DNA of 64,000 nucleotides from Pantoea sp. 18069 (GTDB lineage: Bacteria > Pseudomonadota > Gammaproteobacteria > Burkholderiales > Burkholderiaceae_C). Both the position numbers and the translations under genes were made by a program. The notes beneath the pieces are model-generated. The model was given only the letters and a program-made list of their open reading frames with translations. It made no database searches and was not told the origin of the DNA. Positions 26,598 to 36,295 of this stretch are shown in pieces (within the stretch, counting starts at the first letter, position 1; every line of letters starts with the position of its first letter). The DNA lies in the NCBI RefSeq assembly GCF_902706035.1, contig NZ_CACSJA010000024.1, positions 21,996 to 85,995 of the forward strand. The letters run 5' to 3'.

Positions 26598-26948
26598 GCG
26601 CGCGCGCATGCCCTTGCGCAGGAACAGGTGCGTGCCGCCTTGCACGGCCAGTGGCTGGCGCGTGTCGCCCGCCAGATGCGCGTCTACGCGCGCTTCGAGA
26701 TTGTCCAGCAGCGCCTGCAGCGCCGCGCGTTCGGAGGCGGGCAGATCGGGGTGCTCCTGCAGAAAGCCTTGGAGGAACGCGCGCGCGTCGTCAAGCAGCG
26801 CGGCGCGCGTGTTCGCCAGCGAGTGGTAGCTCGCGTCATGCAGGCCCGGGGTTTCGGTGCCCAGCAGATAGCAGCCGATATAGTCACCGCGTGTCTCGCC
26901 GACCTCGGCGTCGCGGCTGAGTTTTTTGAATAGATCGAAGGGCCACAT
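26568..26948 (-). CDS. Conserved-looking hypothetical protein, 126 aa
   Basis: I do not recognise a family. The protein starts MWPFDLFKKLSRDAEV and is predicted soluble and mostly helical, with no signal peptide or membrane segment, and a basic C-terminal tail (RKGMRARKKEQGRY). Codon use and GC match the neighbours, and the frame is clean on the strand opposite the divergent penicillin-acylase gene, which supports a real gene. ATG 26948 is the natural start. It overlaps a terminator stem at its 3' end. Confidence 0.6.
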   Translation of the reverse strand: MWPFDLFKKLSRDAEVGETRGDYIGCYLLGTETPGLHDASYHSLANTRAALLDDARAFLQGFLQEHPDLPASERAALQALLDNLEARVDAHLAGDTRQPLAVQGGTHLFLRKGMRARKKEQGRYLE

Positions 26949-27092
26949 ACAGCGTGCGAAGTAGGAACAGGTGGCCGCGCGGGCGCGCGGGAAACCGCTG
27001 ATTGTGGCAGGCTGGGGTAAGCCCGCGCTGCGGCTTGCGCGTACAGCAGTTACAAGAGCATCTGCAGCGGCAGACAACAACAGGAGAGAGCG

Positions 27093-29639
27093 ATGCGCAC
27101 AGGGAGGGTGGCAGGAATGGCGAAGTGGGGCGCAACAGCGCTGGTCGGGCTGGCCTTGCTCGCGGGTGCGGCGCTGGCGGTCTATGCGCTGCGCACCCTG
27201 GCGCCGCTCGATGGCCGGCTGGCCGTGGCCGGCCTCGCGCAGCCGGTGCAGGTGCGCCGCGATGCGGCCGATGTGACCCACATCGCGGCCCGGTCCCCGC
27301 AGGATCTGTGGCGCGCGCTGGGCCATGTGCATGCGCAGGAGCGCAGCTGGCAGCTTGAATTCAACCGCCGCGTGATGCATGGCACGCTGTCCGAAGTGCT
27401 GGGCCCGGCGACGCTGGAAACCGACAAGCTGATGCGCGCGCTCGATATCCGCGGCGCCGCCCAGCGCCAGTATGCAGGCCTGCCGCCGCAGGCGCGCGAA
27501 GCCCTGCAGGCCTATAGCCAGGGCATCGCGGCCTTCCATGCGGCCCGCCCCCAGGCGCTGACGCCCGAATTCCTGCTGCTGGGCGTGACGCCGGGGCGCG
27601 ATGGCGGGCGGGACGGCGCGCCCTGGTCGCCCGAAGACAGCGTGGGCTGGGCGCTGATGATGGCGCTCGACCTGGGCGGCAACTGGGGCAACGAGTTCGC
27701 GCGCCTGTCGCTGCTGCGCACCCTGGACACCGAACGGCTGTGGCAATTGATGCCGCCCTATCCCGGCGAGCCGCCGGCCACGGCCACCGACCTGGCGGCG
27801 CTGTACCGGGGCCTGGGCGTGTATGCCAGGGACGATGCTGCGGCGACTCCCGTGGCTGCGGCAAGCAAGGGACTCCAGGGTCTGGCGGGCGCGATCGATC
27901 AGGCACGCAGCGACTGGGCCCAGGCGCTGGCCCAGGAGGCCGGCAGCAACGACGGCAAGGGCAGCAACAACTGGGTGCTTGCGGGCGCGCGCAGCGCCAG
28001 CGGCAAGCCGCTGCTGGCCAACGACCCGCACCTGGGCCTGAGCGCGCCCGCGATCTGGTACTACGCGCATCTGCAGGCCCCGGCCGGGCCGGCCGCCGAC
28101 GGCTCCACCATTGGCGCCATTGATGTGATCGGCGCGACGCTGCCCGGCCTGCCGTTCGTGGTGCTGGGCCGCACGGCGCGCGTGGCCTGGGGCTTCACCA
28201 ACACCAGCCCCGACGTGCAGGACCTGTACCTCGAGCAGATCGACGCGCAGGACGCGACGCGCTACCGCACGCCCCAGGGCTGGGCGCCGTTCGAGGTGCG
28301 CGAGGAAGTCATACGCATCAAGGGCCAGGCCGATCTGCAGCTGCAATTGCGCGCCACGCGCCACGGCCCGGTGCTCAGCGACGTGCAGGCCAGCCATGGC
28401 CAGGTGCTGGATCTGTCGAAATACGTGCTGGCGCTGCGCTGGAGCGCGCTCGATGCCGACAACCAGACCGTGCTCGCGGGCCTGCAGGCCAACCAGGCGC
28501 AGAACGTGGCCGAACTGCAGCAGGCATTTCGCCACTACCACTCGCCGATGCAGAGCATCGTCATGGCCGACGTCGACGGCGCGATGGCGTTCCAGGCCGC
28601 GGGCCGCGTGCCCTTGCGCCACCCCGACAACGACTTGCGCGGCGTCGCGCCCGCGCCGGGCTGGGAGGCGCGCTACGACTGGCAGGGCTGGCTGGACCAC
28701 GACCAGGCGCCGCAGGACGACGGCGCGCAGCGGGGCTGGATAGCGACCGCCAACCAGCGCATCACGGCGCCGGGCTATGCGCATTTCCTGACCCAGGACT
28801 GGCACCTGCCATACCGCTACGAACGCATTGCGCAACTGCTCGAAGCGCGCCCGCTGCACGATCTCGACAGCCTCGCGGCGATACAGAACGATGTGACGTC
28901 GCTGGCCACGCAGCGCCTGCTGCCCGCGCTGCGCACGGCCGCCGCGCAGGCCGGGCACCCGCTGGCCGTGCAAGCCGCGCAACTGCTGCTCGACTTCGAT
29001 GGCCGCATGGACGCCCAGCACAGCGCGCCGCTGGTGTTCGCGGCCTGGGCCGACGAGCTCGCGCGCGGCCTGATCGTGCCGCGCATAGGCAGCGCACGTT
29101 TTGCCGCGACCTATGGCAAGCGCGACTTTCGTGCGGCGGTCGAAGGCATTCTGGCGCGCGACGACGCCTGGTGGTGCGCGCCGCATACCTGTGCAGAGCA
29201 GTCGGCGCTGGCCCTGGTGCGTGCGCTCGACCGGCTGCAGGCGGCCTACGGCGCGCAGCCCGCGCAATGGCGCTGGGGCCGCGCCCACCCGGCAGAAAGC
29301 CGCCATCGGCCGCTGGGCAGCGTCGCCGCGCTGGCGCGCTTTTTCAACGTGCAGACGCCGTCATCGGGCGACGCCTACACGGTCAATGTCGGCCAGTACA
29401 ACGCCGGCGATGTCGCGGGCGGCGCGTTCGTCAACCGGCATGCGGCCTCGCTGCGCGGGCTCTACGACCTTGCCGATCTCGAGAGTTCGCGCTTCATCTT
29501 CCAGACCGGGCAAAGCGGCAATGTGTTCTCGCCGCGCTATGCCGACATGCGCGACGCCTGGGCCGCAGGGCAGTACCGGCCGCTGCAGCGCGAGCCGGCG
29601 CAGTGGAGGCATCAACTGCTGCTGGAGCCGGGGGGCTGA
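27093..29639 (+). CDS. Penicillin acylase family Ntn-hydrolase
   Basis: A periplasmic or membrane-anchored N-terminal nucleophile hydrolase (peptidase S45) cleaving amide bonds; natural substrates could be acyl-homoserine lactones or amides. The 848-residue precursor has an N-terminal membrane/signal segment (residues 11-32), an alpha-chain region, a spacer, and the self-processing site at GKGSNNWVLAG, where Ser291 becomes the nucleophile of the beta chain. Downstream landmarks are SGKPLLANDPHLGL, WGFTNTSPDVQDLYLEQ and RHGPVLSD. An AGGAGA site precedes ATG 27093. The product class is secure, the substrate is not. Confidence 0.88.
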   Translation: MRTGRVAGMAKWGATALVGLALLAGAALAVYALRTLAPLDGRLAVAGLAQPVQVRRDAADVTHIAARSPQDLWRALGHVHAQERSWQLEFNRRVMHGTLSEVLGPATLETDKLMRALDIRGAAQRQYAGLPPQAREALQAYSQGIAAFHAARPQALTPEFLLLGVTPGRDGGRDGAPWSPEDSVGWALMMALDLGGNWGNEFARLSLLRTLDTERLWQLMPPYPGEPPATATDLAALYRGLGVYARDDAAATPVAAASKGLQGLAGAIDQARSDWAQALAQEAGSNDGKGSNNWVLAGARSASGKPLLANDPHLGLSAPAIWYYAHLQAPAGPAADGSTIGAIDVIGATLPGLPFVVLGRTARVAWGFTNTSPDVQDLYLEQIDAQDATRYRTPQGWAPFEVREEVIRIKGQADLQLQLRATRHGPVLSDVQASHGQVLDLSKYVLALRWSALDADNQTVLAGLQANQAQNVAELQQAFRHYHSPMQSIVMADVDGAMAFQAAGRVPLRHPDNDLRGVAPAPGWEARYDWQGWLDHDQAPQDDGAQRGWIATANQRITAPGYAHFLTQDWHLPYRYERIAQLLEARPLHDLDSLAAIQNDVTSLATQRLLPALRTAAAQAGHPLAVQAAQLLLDFDGRMDAQHSAPLVFAAWADELARGLIVPRIGSARFAATYGKRDFRAAVEGILARDDAWWCAPHTCAEQSALALVRALDRLQAAYGAQPAQWRWGRAHPAESRHRPLGSVAALARFFNVQTPSSGDAYTVNVGQYNAGDVAGGAFVNRHAASLRGLYDLADLESSRFIFQTGQSGNVFSPRYADMRDAWAAGQYRPLQREPAQWRHQLLLEPGG

Positions 29640-29643
29640 GTCC

Positions 29644-29668
29644 GAGGACTTGCCGGCGGCAAATCCTC
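29644..29668. terminator. Bidirectional hairpin between acylase gene and tolC-type gene
   Basis: Near-perfect 25-nt inverted repeat gagga-cttgcc ... ggcaa-atcctc in the 46-bp gap between convergent genes. No T-run, so termination efficiency is unclear. Confidence 0.45.
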
Positions 29669-29687
29669 AGAACGTGTTCACGATCTC
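29669..29687 (-). repeat. Repeat motif agaacgtgttcacgatctc, single arm
   Basis: This 19-mer overlaps the TolC stop codon. The same sequence, as an inverted pair, lies between two convergent genes at 44543-44593 (arms identical apart from one base). That recurrence makes a dispersed repeat likely. Confidence 0.5.
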
Positions 29688-31038
29688 AGGGCGCCAGCCA
29701 GGCATTCGCCTGTTCGATATTCAGCAGGCGGTCCTGCCCCGCCAGACTCTGCAGATGCAGCTGGGCCAGCAGGTAGCGGTAACGCGCCTGGGCCAGGTCG
29801 CGCAAGGCGGTGGTGTGCTGCTGCTCGGCCTGGAGCACGTCCAGCATGGTGCGGCTGCCCGCCTGCAGCGATTTCTGGTTCGACAGCAGCGCCTGCTGCG
29901 CCGAACGCTGGGCCTGCTCGAGCGCGCGCACGCGCAGCACGCCTTCGGTCATGCTGCGGAACTCCTGGTGCACGCGCACGCCCAGCTCGCGCCGTGCGCC
30001 TTCGAGCGCTTCGCGCGCGCGTTCCTCGCCGGCCAGCGCCTGGCGCACCTGCGAGTTCACCGCGCCGCCCGCGTACAGCGGAACGTTGAGCTGCAGGCCC
30101 ACCGACTTCTGCGCATAGCGCGAGTTGACGCTGGTCACGCTGTCGCTCTGGCTGCGCGACCATTGCGCGACCGCGTCCAGCGTCGGCCGGTGGCCGGCTT
30201 CGGCTTTTTGCACTTCGAGCCGCGCGGCCTCGCCCTGGGCGCGCAGCGCCTGCAGCTCGGGGCTTGCGGCTTCGGCGCGCGCAATCCATTCCTCCAGGCG
30301 CCGGGGCTGCGGCGCCTCGGGCACGAAGCGCGGCACATCGAGGCGGGCGAGCACGGCGGCGCCTTGGCCGGTGAGCACTTCGAGGCGGCGCTGGGTGAAC
30401 TCGACGTTCTGCGTGATTTCGAGCTCCTGGGCCAGCGTCAGGTCCAGCCGTGCCTGGACTTCATCGATATCGGTGCGCGTGCCCGCGCCGGCCGCAAAGT
30501 TCTTGCGCGCCGCGTCGAGCTGCGAGGCATTGCTGGCTTTTTGCACCTGCAGCAGCGCGATCTGGTCGCGTGCCAGCAGCGCGTCGAAGTAGGCTTCGCT
30601 GACGCGCACCACCAGCGCCTGTTCATCGCGCTCGAGCAGCGCGTTGGCGTCATCGACCTGGGCGCGTGCCTGCTGGACCAGCGCGCCGAGGTAGGGGCGG
30701 TACAGCGGCTGGCGCACGCTCAGCGTCTGGTTGCTGCTGTAGTAGTCGTTGTCCCAGCGCCTGGGCTGGCCGTTCGCATCGACGGTTTTGCTCGCCAGGT
30801 CGTTGTGGTTGCGCGTGGCGCTCAGCGCGACCTGCGGGCGGCGCTGGGCGAGCGCCTGGGGCAGGCGTTCGCGCGCGGCGTCGGCGCCGGCGCGCGCCGC
30901 GCGTATCGTGGCGTCGTGGGCGAAGGCCGCGTCGTAGGCCTGGCGCAGGTCCAGGGCCTGGGCGGGCGCGGCGGCCAGGCCTGCGGCCAGCAGCGCGCAG
31001 CCCTGCAGGCGCCGCAGTGGAAGGGGCAGAAAAGCCAT
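29686..31038 (-). CDS. TolC-family outer-membrane protein of type I secretion
   Basis: Outer-membrane channel-tunnel for type I secretion. The 450-residue precursor has signal peptide ending AAAPAQA, then LDLRQAYDAAFAHDATIRAA, the TolC landmarks VSEAYFDALLARDQIALLQ, RLEVLTGQ, LQLNVPLYAGGAVNSQV and SQQALLSNQKSLQAGSRTMLDVLQ-like repeat. It is last in the ABC-ABC-HlyD-TolC order, 4 nt after the adaptor gene. It is the only TolC homologue here, so both upstream cassettes may share it. The family (PrtF/AprF type) fits the nearby serralysin. Confidence 0.92.
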   Translation of the reverse strand: MAFLPLPLRRLQGCALLAAGLAAAPAQALDLRQAYDAAFAHDATIRAARAGADAARERLPQALAQRRPQVALSATRNHNDLASKTVDANGQPRRWDNDYYSSNQTLSVRQPLYRPYLGALVQQARAQVDDANALLERDEQALVVRVSEAYFDALLARDQIALLQVQKASNASQLDAARKNFAAGAGTRTDIDEVQARLDLTLAQELEITQNVEFTQRRLEVLTGQGAAVLARLDVPRFVPEAPQPRRLEEWIARAEAASPELQALRAQGEAARLEVQKAEAGHRPTLDAVAQWSRSQSDSVTSVNSRYAQKSVGLQLNVPLYAGGAVNSQVRQALAGEERAREALEGARRELGVRVHQEFRSMTEGVLRVRALEQAQRSAQQALLSNQKSLQAGSRTMLDVLQAEQQHTTALRDLAQARYRYLLAQLHLQSLAGQDRLLNIEQANAWLAP

Positions 31039-31042
31039 GGTG

Positions 31043-32410
31043 TCACTCTTCGGTCAGGGAGGCGGCGATGCGCTTGGTCAGCGGATGCAGCAGATAGGTC
31101 AGCAGGCTGCGTTCGCCGGTCTTGAAGACCACTTCGACCGGCATGCCGGGCTGCAGCTGGCGCTTGCCCAGGCGCTGCAGGCCTTCGGGCGTGACTTCGA
31201 CGCGCGCCAGGTAGTAGCTCGCCAGCGTCTGCGGGTCGCTCAGCAGGTCCGAGGAGACCGACTGCACCTTGCCCGGCACCACGAGCTGCGGTGAATGCGC
31301 GAACGACGAGAAGCGCACATCGACGGGCAGCTCGGCCTGCACCCGGTCGATCAGATGCGGTGCCACCTGGGTTTCGAGCAGCAGCGGCGCGTCGCCGGGC
31401 ACGATGTCCATCAGCTTCTGGCCGGCCTGGACCACGCCGCCCACGGTCTGGGCGGCGAGGCCCACTACCTGGCCATCGGCGGGTGACTTGATCTCCATGC
31501 GCGCGAGTTCATCGGCCAGGGCCTTGAATTTCTCATGTTCGGCGAGCACTTCGCGGTCCACTTCGGCGAGCTGGGTCTGCACTTCCTTGCGCTGCTCCTG
31601 CTGGCGCGAGAACGCGCGCTGGCGCAGCTCGGCCGTGCTGCGCTGCGCGCGCACCGCATTGCCCTGCAGATCGGCGATGGCGGTGTTCGAGTCGGCGACC
31701 ATGCGTTCGAGCTCGAGCTGCCGGTTGCGCGGCGCATAGCCTTCGCTGACCAGGCCGCGCAGGTTGTGCAGTTCTTCGCTCAGCGATGCGTGCTGGGAGC
31801 GTCGACTGGCGAGCATCTGGATATAAGCCTGCTGCATGCCGCGCTGGCCCTCGATGCTTTCCTCTATCGACTGCAGGTCCGAACGCAGCAGGTGGTTGCG
31901 CGTCGCGAACAGCTGCTCCTGGGTCTGCATCTGCTGGCGTATCAACGGGTCGCCCGCGGCCGCCTGCAGGTCATCGTGAAAGACCAGGTGCTGGGCACCC
32001 GAATGCTCTGCCGTGAGGCGCGCCTGCATGGCGCGCAGACCCAGGTAGCGCTGACGCACGGCCTCGTGGTTGGCGCGGGCCATGGCGGTGTCGAGCCGCA
32101 TCAGCAACTGGCCCTGGCGCACGTTGTCGCCTTCGCGCACCATCACCTGCGCGATGATGCCGCCCGACAGGTGCTGCACGGTCTTGCGCTTGGTATCGAT
32201 GGCCACCGTGCCGGCGCTGGGCACGCCTTCGTCAAGCGGCGCGAATGCGGCCCAGAGCAGGAAGCCGCCAAAGCCCAGCGCCAGGGTCCACAGACCGATG
32301 CGGCCTATGCGGCGTGCATCGCCAGCGCTGTCCTCGGCGGGCGCGGAAAAGGGGGCATCGCTCGCAGCGGCTGCCGCAGCGGGGTGGGGGGAGGGCAGGA
32401 TATGGGCCAT
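31043..32410 (-). CDS. HlyD-family membrane fusion protein (cassette 2)
   Basis: Periplasmic adaptor linking the inner-membrane ABC exporter to TolC. The 455-residue protein has one N-terminal membrane segment (IGLWTLALGFGGFLLWAAF), then the barrel-sandwich start KTVQHLSGGIIAQVMVREGD, a long alpha-helical coiled-coil hairpin (about residues 120-300) and the HlyD C-terminal part (QLQPGMPVEVVFKTGERSLL). It is closely related to the adaptor at 36.3-37.6 kb; long stretches are identical. It lies between its ABC pair and the TolC gene. Confidence 0.93.
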   Translation of the reverse strand: MAHILPSPHPAAAAAASDAPFSAPAEDSAGDARRIGRIGLWTLALGFGGFLLWAAFAPLDEGVPSAGTVAIDTKRKTVQHLSGGIIAQVMVREGDNVRQGQLLMRLDTAMARANHEAVRQRYLGLRAMQARLTAEHSGAQHLVFHDDLQAAAGDPLIRQQMQTQEQLFATRNHLLRSDLQSIEESIEGQRGMQQAYIQMLASRRSQHASLSEELHNLRGLVSEGYAPRNRQLELERMVADSNTAIADLQGNAVRAQRSTAELRQRAFSRQQEQRKEVQTQLAEVDREVLAEHEKFKALADELARMEIKSPADGQVVGLAAQTVGGVVQAGQKLMDIVPGDAPLLLETQVAPHLIDRVQAELPVDVRFSSFAHSPQLVVPGKVQSVSSDLLSDPQTLASYYLARVEVTPEGLQRLGKRQLQPGMPVEVVFKTGERSLLTYLLHPLTKRIAASLTEE

Positions 32411-32469
32411 GGGAGGAGTCGGTGTATGGGGTGGAAAGGGCCTGCGTTGGGCGTCTGAGTGCCGGCGCG

Positions 32470-34194
32470 TCAGACGCTCAGCAGTCGTGGCGGGGAGGCG
32501 CAGGCGGCGGGCGCGGCGCGCATCGAGGCGAGTACTGCATCGCGTGCGCCATCGCGCTCGACCGTGCCGTTGCGCAGCAGCAGCACGCGATCGGCGGCCG
32601 CGAGAATGCCCTGGCGGTGGCTGACGATCACCACCGTGCTGCCCTGGGTGCGCAGCTCCTGGAGCGCGCGCACCAGCGCGGCTTCGCCGGCGTCGTCGAG
32701 GTTGGCGTTGGGCTCGTCGAGCACCACCAGCCGCGGGCGGCCGTAGATCGCGCGTGCCAGTCCGATGCGCTGACGCTGCCCGCCCGACAGCAGCCCGCCG
32801 GCTTCGCCAATGGGGGTGTCATAGCCCTTGGGAAAGCGCAGGATCATTTCGTGCAGGCCGGCGCTGCGCGTCGCGGCAATCACCTTCTCGGGATCGACTT
32901 CACCGAAGCGCGCAATGTTCTCGGCGATCGTTCCCTCGAACAGTTCGATGTCCTGTGGCAGGTAGCCGAGATGGGGGCCCAGCTCGCAGCGGTCCCAGCT
33001 GCCCAGCGGCCGGCCGTCGAGCAGCACTTCGCCGCTCAGCCGTGGCCAGACGCCGATGATGCAGCGCGCCAGCGTCGACTTGCCCGAACCCGAAGGGCCG
33101 AGAATGGCCGTGACCGAGCCCGGCTTGAACGAGAGGCTCACGCCCTGCAGGATAGGGGTGTCGCGCTCCTGCGCATGGGCCACGACATCGCGCAGCACCA
33201 GGGCGCCGGTCGGCGCGGTGCGCTGCAAGTTCGGGTCGCGCGCGGGATGCGCCTTCAGCAGGCCTTCGAGGCGCGCAAACGCCGCGCGCGCCGCGATGAA
33301 GCCGCGCCAGGTGCCGACCAGCTGGTCTATGGGCGCCAAGGTGCGCGTCATCAGCACATTGGCCGCAATCATTTCGCCCGGCGACAGCTGGTGGTTGATC
33401 ACCAGCAGCGCGCCCGCGCCCAGGCCCAGCGACTGCTGGGAGTAGCGGATGAACTTGCTCCAGGCGGTGATGCGGTGGGTCAGTGCCTGGGCCGTGCCCT
33501 GCAGGCCCAGCGCGCGGCGGTACCTGAGCGCCCAGTGCGCCAGCAGATGGTGGACCATGCCCATGGGCTCGAGCACTTCGACGTTGCGCAGCTTGCCTTG
33601 CAGGTAGGCCCGCGCCTGGGCCGAGGCCTCGCTCGCGGCCTGTGCGGGCGCGACCGACTTGCGGTGGCCGAACCAGACCAGGGCGGCCTGGGCCAGCGCA
33701 AAGCACAGCGCGATCGCGCCCAGGAAAGGATGGAGGAAAAACAGCACCGCGAGGTAGATCGGCGTCCAGGGCGCATCGAACAGCGCGAAGATGCCGTTGC
33801 CGGTGAGGAATTGCCGCACCTGCAGCAGATCGCCGAAGGCGCGCGGCGCGGCGTCGCCCTGGCGGCTCAGGCGCGCCTCGAAACTCGCCTCGAAGACGCG
33901 CGAACCCAGCAGGTTGTCGAGCCGCACGCCGGTGCGCACCAGCACCTTGGAGCGCATCCATTCGGAAAACGCCATCACCACGAACAGGAACAGCGTGATC
34001 AGCGACATCAGCAGCAGCGTCAGCTCGTTCTGGCTGGTCATGACGCGGTCGAAGACCTGCAGCATGTACATCGTGGGCGACAGCAGCAGCAGGTTGGACA
34101 GCATGCTGAACATGCCGACCATCGCGAATTCGCGGCGAAAGGACCAGAGCGCCTGGGTCAACTCGCTGCGTTGAAAGAAGCCGGGGTTTTTCAT
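32470..34194 (-). CDS. Type I secretion ABC transporter, subunit F type (cassette 2)
   Basis: ABC half-transporter (PrtD/AprD type) of 574 residues: N-terminal membrane domain starting MKNPGFFQRSELTQALW with the family segment PTMYMLQVFDRVMTSQNELTLL, then the ATPase with Walker A GPSGSGKST, signature LSGGQRQRIGLARAI and Walker B LVVLDEPNANLDD. ATG 34194 is chosen because the paralogue at 39.4 kb starts the same way; a GTG 24 nt upstream is possible. It probably pairs with the product of the preceding gene as a heterodimer, because both are complete and adjacent. Confidence 0.92.
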   Translation of the reverse strand: MKNPGFFQRSELTQALWSFRREFAMVGMFSMLSNLLLLSPTMYMLQVFDRVMTSQNELTLLLMSLITLFLFVVMAFSEWMRSKVLVRTGVRLDNLLGSRVFEASFEARLSRQGDAAPRAFGDLLQVRQFLTGNGIFALFDAPWTPIYLAVLFFLHPFLGAIALCFALAQAALVWFGHRKSVAPAQAASEASAQARAYLQGKLRNVEVLEPMGMVHHLLAHWALRYRRALGLQGTAQALTHRITAWSKFIRYSQQSLGLGAGALLVINHQLSPGEMIAANVLMTRTLAPIDQLVGTWRGFIAARAAFARLEGLLKAHPARDPNLQRTAPTGALVLRDVVAHAQERDTPILQGVSLSFKPGSVTAILGPSGSGKSTLARCIIGVWPRLSGEVLLDGRPLGSWDRCELGPHLGYLPQDIELFEGTIAENIARFGEVDPEKVIAATRSAGLHEMILRFPKGYDTPIGEAGGLLSGGQRQRIGLARAIYGRPRLVVLDEPNANLDDAGEAALVRALQELRTQGSTVVIVSHRQGILAAADRVLLLRNGTVERDGARDAVLASMRAAPAACASPPRLLSV

Positions 34195-34235
34195 GGGAGA
34201 AAATTTCTGGGAAAGCACGGGGGGCGGGCGCCGGA

Positions 34236-35981
34236 TCAGGCGGGCGTGGGCTGCATCGCGGCCGGCGCCGGGGCTGCGCTCGATGGCGTCTGGCGCGCGG
34301 CCTGGGCGAGCGCGGCCAGCACTTCGGCGCGCGGGCCGAACGCCTGCTGGCGGCCATCGCGCAGCACCAGCAGCTTGTTGGCGGTATTGAGCACGCTGCC
34401 CAGGTGGGTGATGACCACAAAGGTCGTGCCTTGCGCGCTCGCGCCCAGGATGGCCTGAGCCAGCGCGGCATTGCCTTCGTCATCGAGGCTGGAATTGGGC
34501 TCGTCGAGCACGACCAGCACCGGCTGGCCATAGAGCGCACGCGCCAGGCCCAGGCGCTGGCGCTGGCCGCCCGAAAGCCGCGCCCCGCCTTCGCCTATGG
34601 GGCTGTCGTAGCCGCCGGGCAGGCCGAGAATGAAGTCGTGCATTCCCACGGCGCGGGCCGCGGCTTCGACCTGGGCCGGTTGCACCGGGCCAAAGCGGGC
34701 GATGTTCTCGGCCACCGTGCCTTCGAACAGTTCCACGCCCTGGGGCAGGTAGCCCAGATGGGGGCCCAGCTCCTGCTTGTTCCAGCCGTGGATGTCGGCG
34801 TCGTCGAGCCGCACCTTGCCGCCTTGGGCCGGCCACAGGCCCACGAGCAGGCGCGCCAGCGTGGTCTTGCCGCTGGCCGAGGGGCCGATCACCGCCAGCA
34901 CATCGCCGGGGTTCAGCGCGAACGCCATGCCGCGCAGCAGCGGCGATGGGGCGCCGGGCGCCGCCGCCACGAGTTGCTCGACCTGCAGCCGCCCGCGCGG
35001 TGCGGGCAAGGCCATGCCCTGGGCGCGCAGCGGCACGGCCTGCAGCAACTGCTGCAGCCGGCCCCAGGCGTCGCGCACGTTGACCACGGCCTGCCACTGC
35101 GCGACGGCCTGCACCAGCGGCGCGAGCATGCGCCCGCCCAGGATGGAGCCGATGATCATCATGCCGCCACCGCCGTTGAGCTGGTTGTGCAGCAGCAGCC
35201 AGCAGCCCAGGCCCAGCAGCAGCGAACCCAGCGTGTTCTGCAGCAGCTTGCCCAGCGCCTGGAAGCCGCCCGCGCTTTCCGAGGCCTGGGCCTGCAGCGC
35301 CAGAAAGTGGCGCTGCTTGTCGAGCCAGCGGCGCTGCAGGTTGCGCAGCATGCCCATGGATTCGATGACTTCGGCGTTGCGCAGGCTGGAGTCGGCATAC
35401 TGCTGGGCCGCGATCGACGTGCGGTTGGCCTCCATCAGCGGCGGCTTGGTGCGCCGTTCGTTGCACCATGCCACGCTGACCTGCAGCAGCGCGAAGACCA
35501 CTGCCGACCAGCCCAGCACCGGGCTGATCAGGAACAGCAGCACCATCATCAGCAGCGCGATCGGCGCTTCCATCAAGGCCAGCAGCGCGGGGGAGAACAG
35601 GAAATCGCAGACCAGCCGCAGATCGCTCAGCGGTTGCGTGCTGCCGCCGCCCACGCGCTGCAGCCGCGCCGTGAAGATGGCGCCGAAGATGCGCTCGCGC
35701 AGCTGGGCATCGAGCTGGCCGCCCGCGGCGCGCATGATTTCGCTGCGCGCCCACTCGAGCACTTCCATCAGCGCATAGGCGCCGAGCACGACAATGGTCA
35801 GCATCAGCAGCGTGAAGGGGTTGCGGCTGTTCACCACCCGGTCGTAGACCTCGAGCATGTAGACCGATGGCGCGAGCACCAGCAGGCCGGCCAGCAGGCT
35901 GAACCCGCCGGCGCGCATGAAATAGGGTTTGAGCGCGGTGAGAGCGGCGCGCAGTTCACTGGGAGAAGGGGCGGTTTTCAT
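34236..35981 (-). CDS. Type I secretion ABC transporter, subunit P type (cassette 2)
   Basis: Second ABC half-transporter of the cassette, 581 residues. The membrane domain begins ELRAALTALKPYFMRAGG and includes LAPSVYMLEVYDRVVNSRNPFTLL; the ATPase has Walker A GPSASGKTT (366-374), signature LSGGQRQR (469-476) and Walker B VLVVLDEPNSSLDD. It differs clearly from its downstream partner yet is strikingly close to the gene at 39.4-41.2 kb. The C-terminus ends in a Pro/Ala tail. It is the first gene after the AT-rich spacer, which supplies a likely promoter. Confidence 0.92.
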   Translation of the reverse strand: MKTAPSPSELRAALTALKPYFMRAGGFSLLAGLLVLAPSVYMLEVYDRVVNSRNPFTLLMLTIVVLGAYALMEVLEWARSEIMRAAGGQLDAQLRERIFGAIFTARLQRVGGGSTQPLSDLRLVCDFLFSPALLALMEAPIALLMMVLLFLISPVLGWSAVVFALLQVSVAWCNERRTKPPLMEANRTSIAAQQYADSSLRNAEVIESMGMLRNLQRRWLDKQRHFLALQAQASESAGGFQALGKLLQNTLGSLLLGLGCWLLLHNQLNGGGGMMIIGSILGGRMLAPLVQAVAQWQAVVNVRDAWGRLQQLLQAVPLRAQGMALPAPRGRLQVEQLVAAAPGAPSPLLRGMAFALNPGDVLAVIGPSASGKTTLARLLVGLWPAQGGKVRLDDADIHGWNKQELGPHLGYLPQGVELFEGTVAENIARFGPVQPAQVEAAARAVGMHDFILGLPGGYDSPIGEGGARLSGGQRQRLGLARALYGQPVLVVLDEPNSSLDDEGNAALAQAILGASAQGTTFVVITHLGSVLNTANKLLVLRDGRQQAFGPRAEVLAALAQAARQTPSSAAPAPAAMQPTPA

Positions 35982-36295
35982 GGACGTGTGGCTTGGTTTG
36001 CGGGCCCGGCGCAGGCCAGGCGGTGTCGCGCACCGGAATTGCCATTGCGCGGCCCGCGCCCTGTGCGGGTGGGAGACTGGGATGGCAGGCAGAACGTCGA
36101 CATGAAGCCATATTATAGTTTTTAACTATTAAATTAAATAGGGCAATAGCTAATTCTGGTCTGGTGAAAGAAAAACATCGCGCTATCACGTGGCGCAGAC
36201 CACACAGCGCAGGCCTGTGGTGAGTGGCCAGCGCCTTGGCGAAGTTCCTTCGGTGGCGCTTCGCCCGCCGCAGGGCGGGGCGGCGGCTCCAGGCC
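35982..36295. other. AT-rich spacer between the two secretion cassettes
   Basis: 314 bp with a sharp AT-rich island at about 36105-36165 inside GC-rich sequence. It includes an inverted repeat and a perfect minus-strand TATAAT (below). The part next to the cassette 1 HlyD stop (36230-36290) has GC hairpins that may terminate cassette 1. No gene supported. Confidence 0.5.
36112..36129 (-). promoter_or_regulatory. Candidate promoter/operator for cassette 2
   Basis: Minus-strand TATAAT (complement of 36112-36117) overlaps a perfect palindrome atagtt-ttt-aactat (36115-36129). No convincing -35 at 17 nt was found, suggesting an activator-dependent or non-sigma70 promoter, or chance in AT-rich DNA. 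Confidence 0.4.

Noticed and set aside
30435..31100. Short frames overlapping the TolC and HlyD genes
   Set aside because: Arg/Ala-rich shadows; the real proteins are continuous and complete in other frames.
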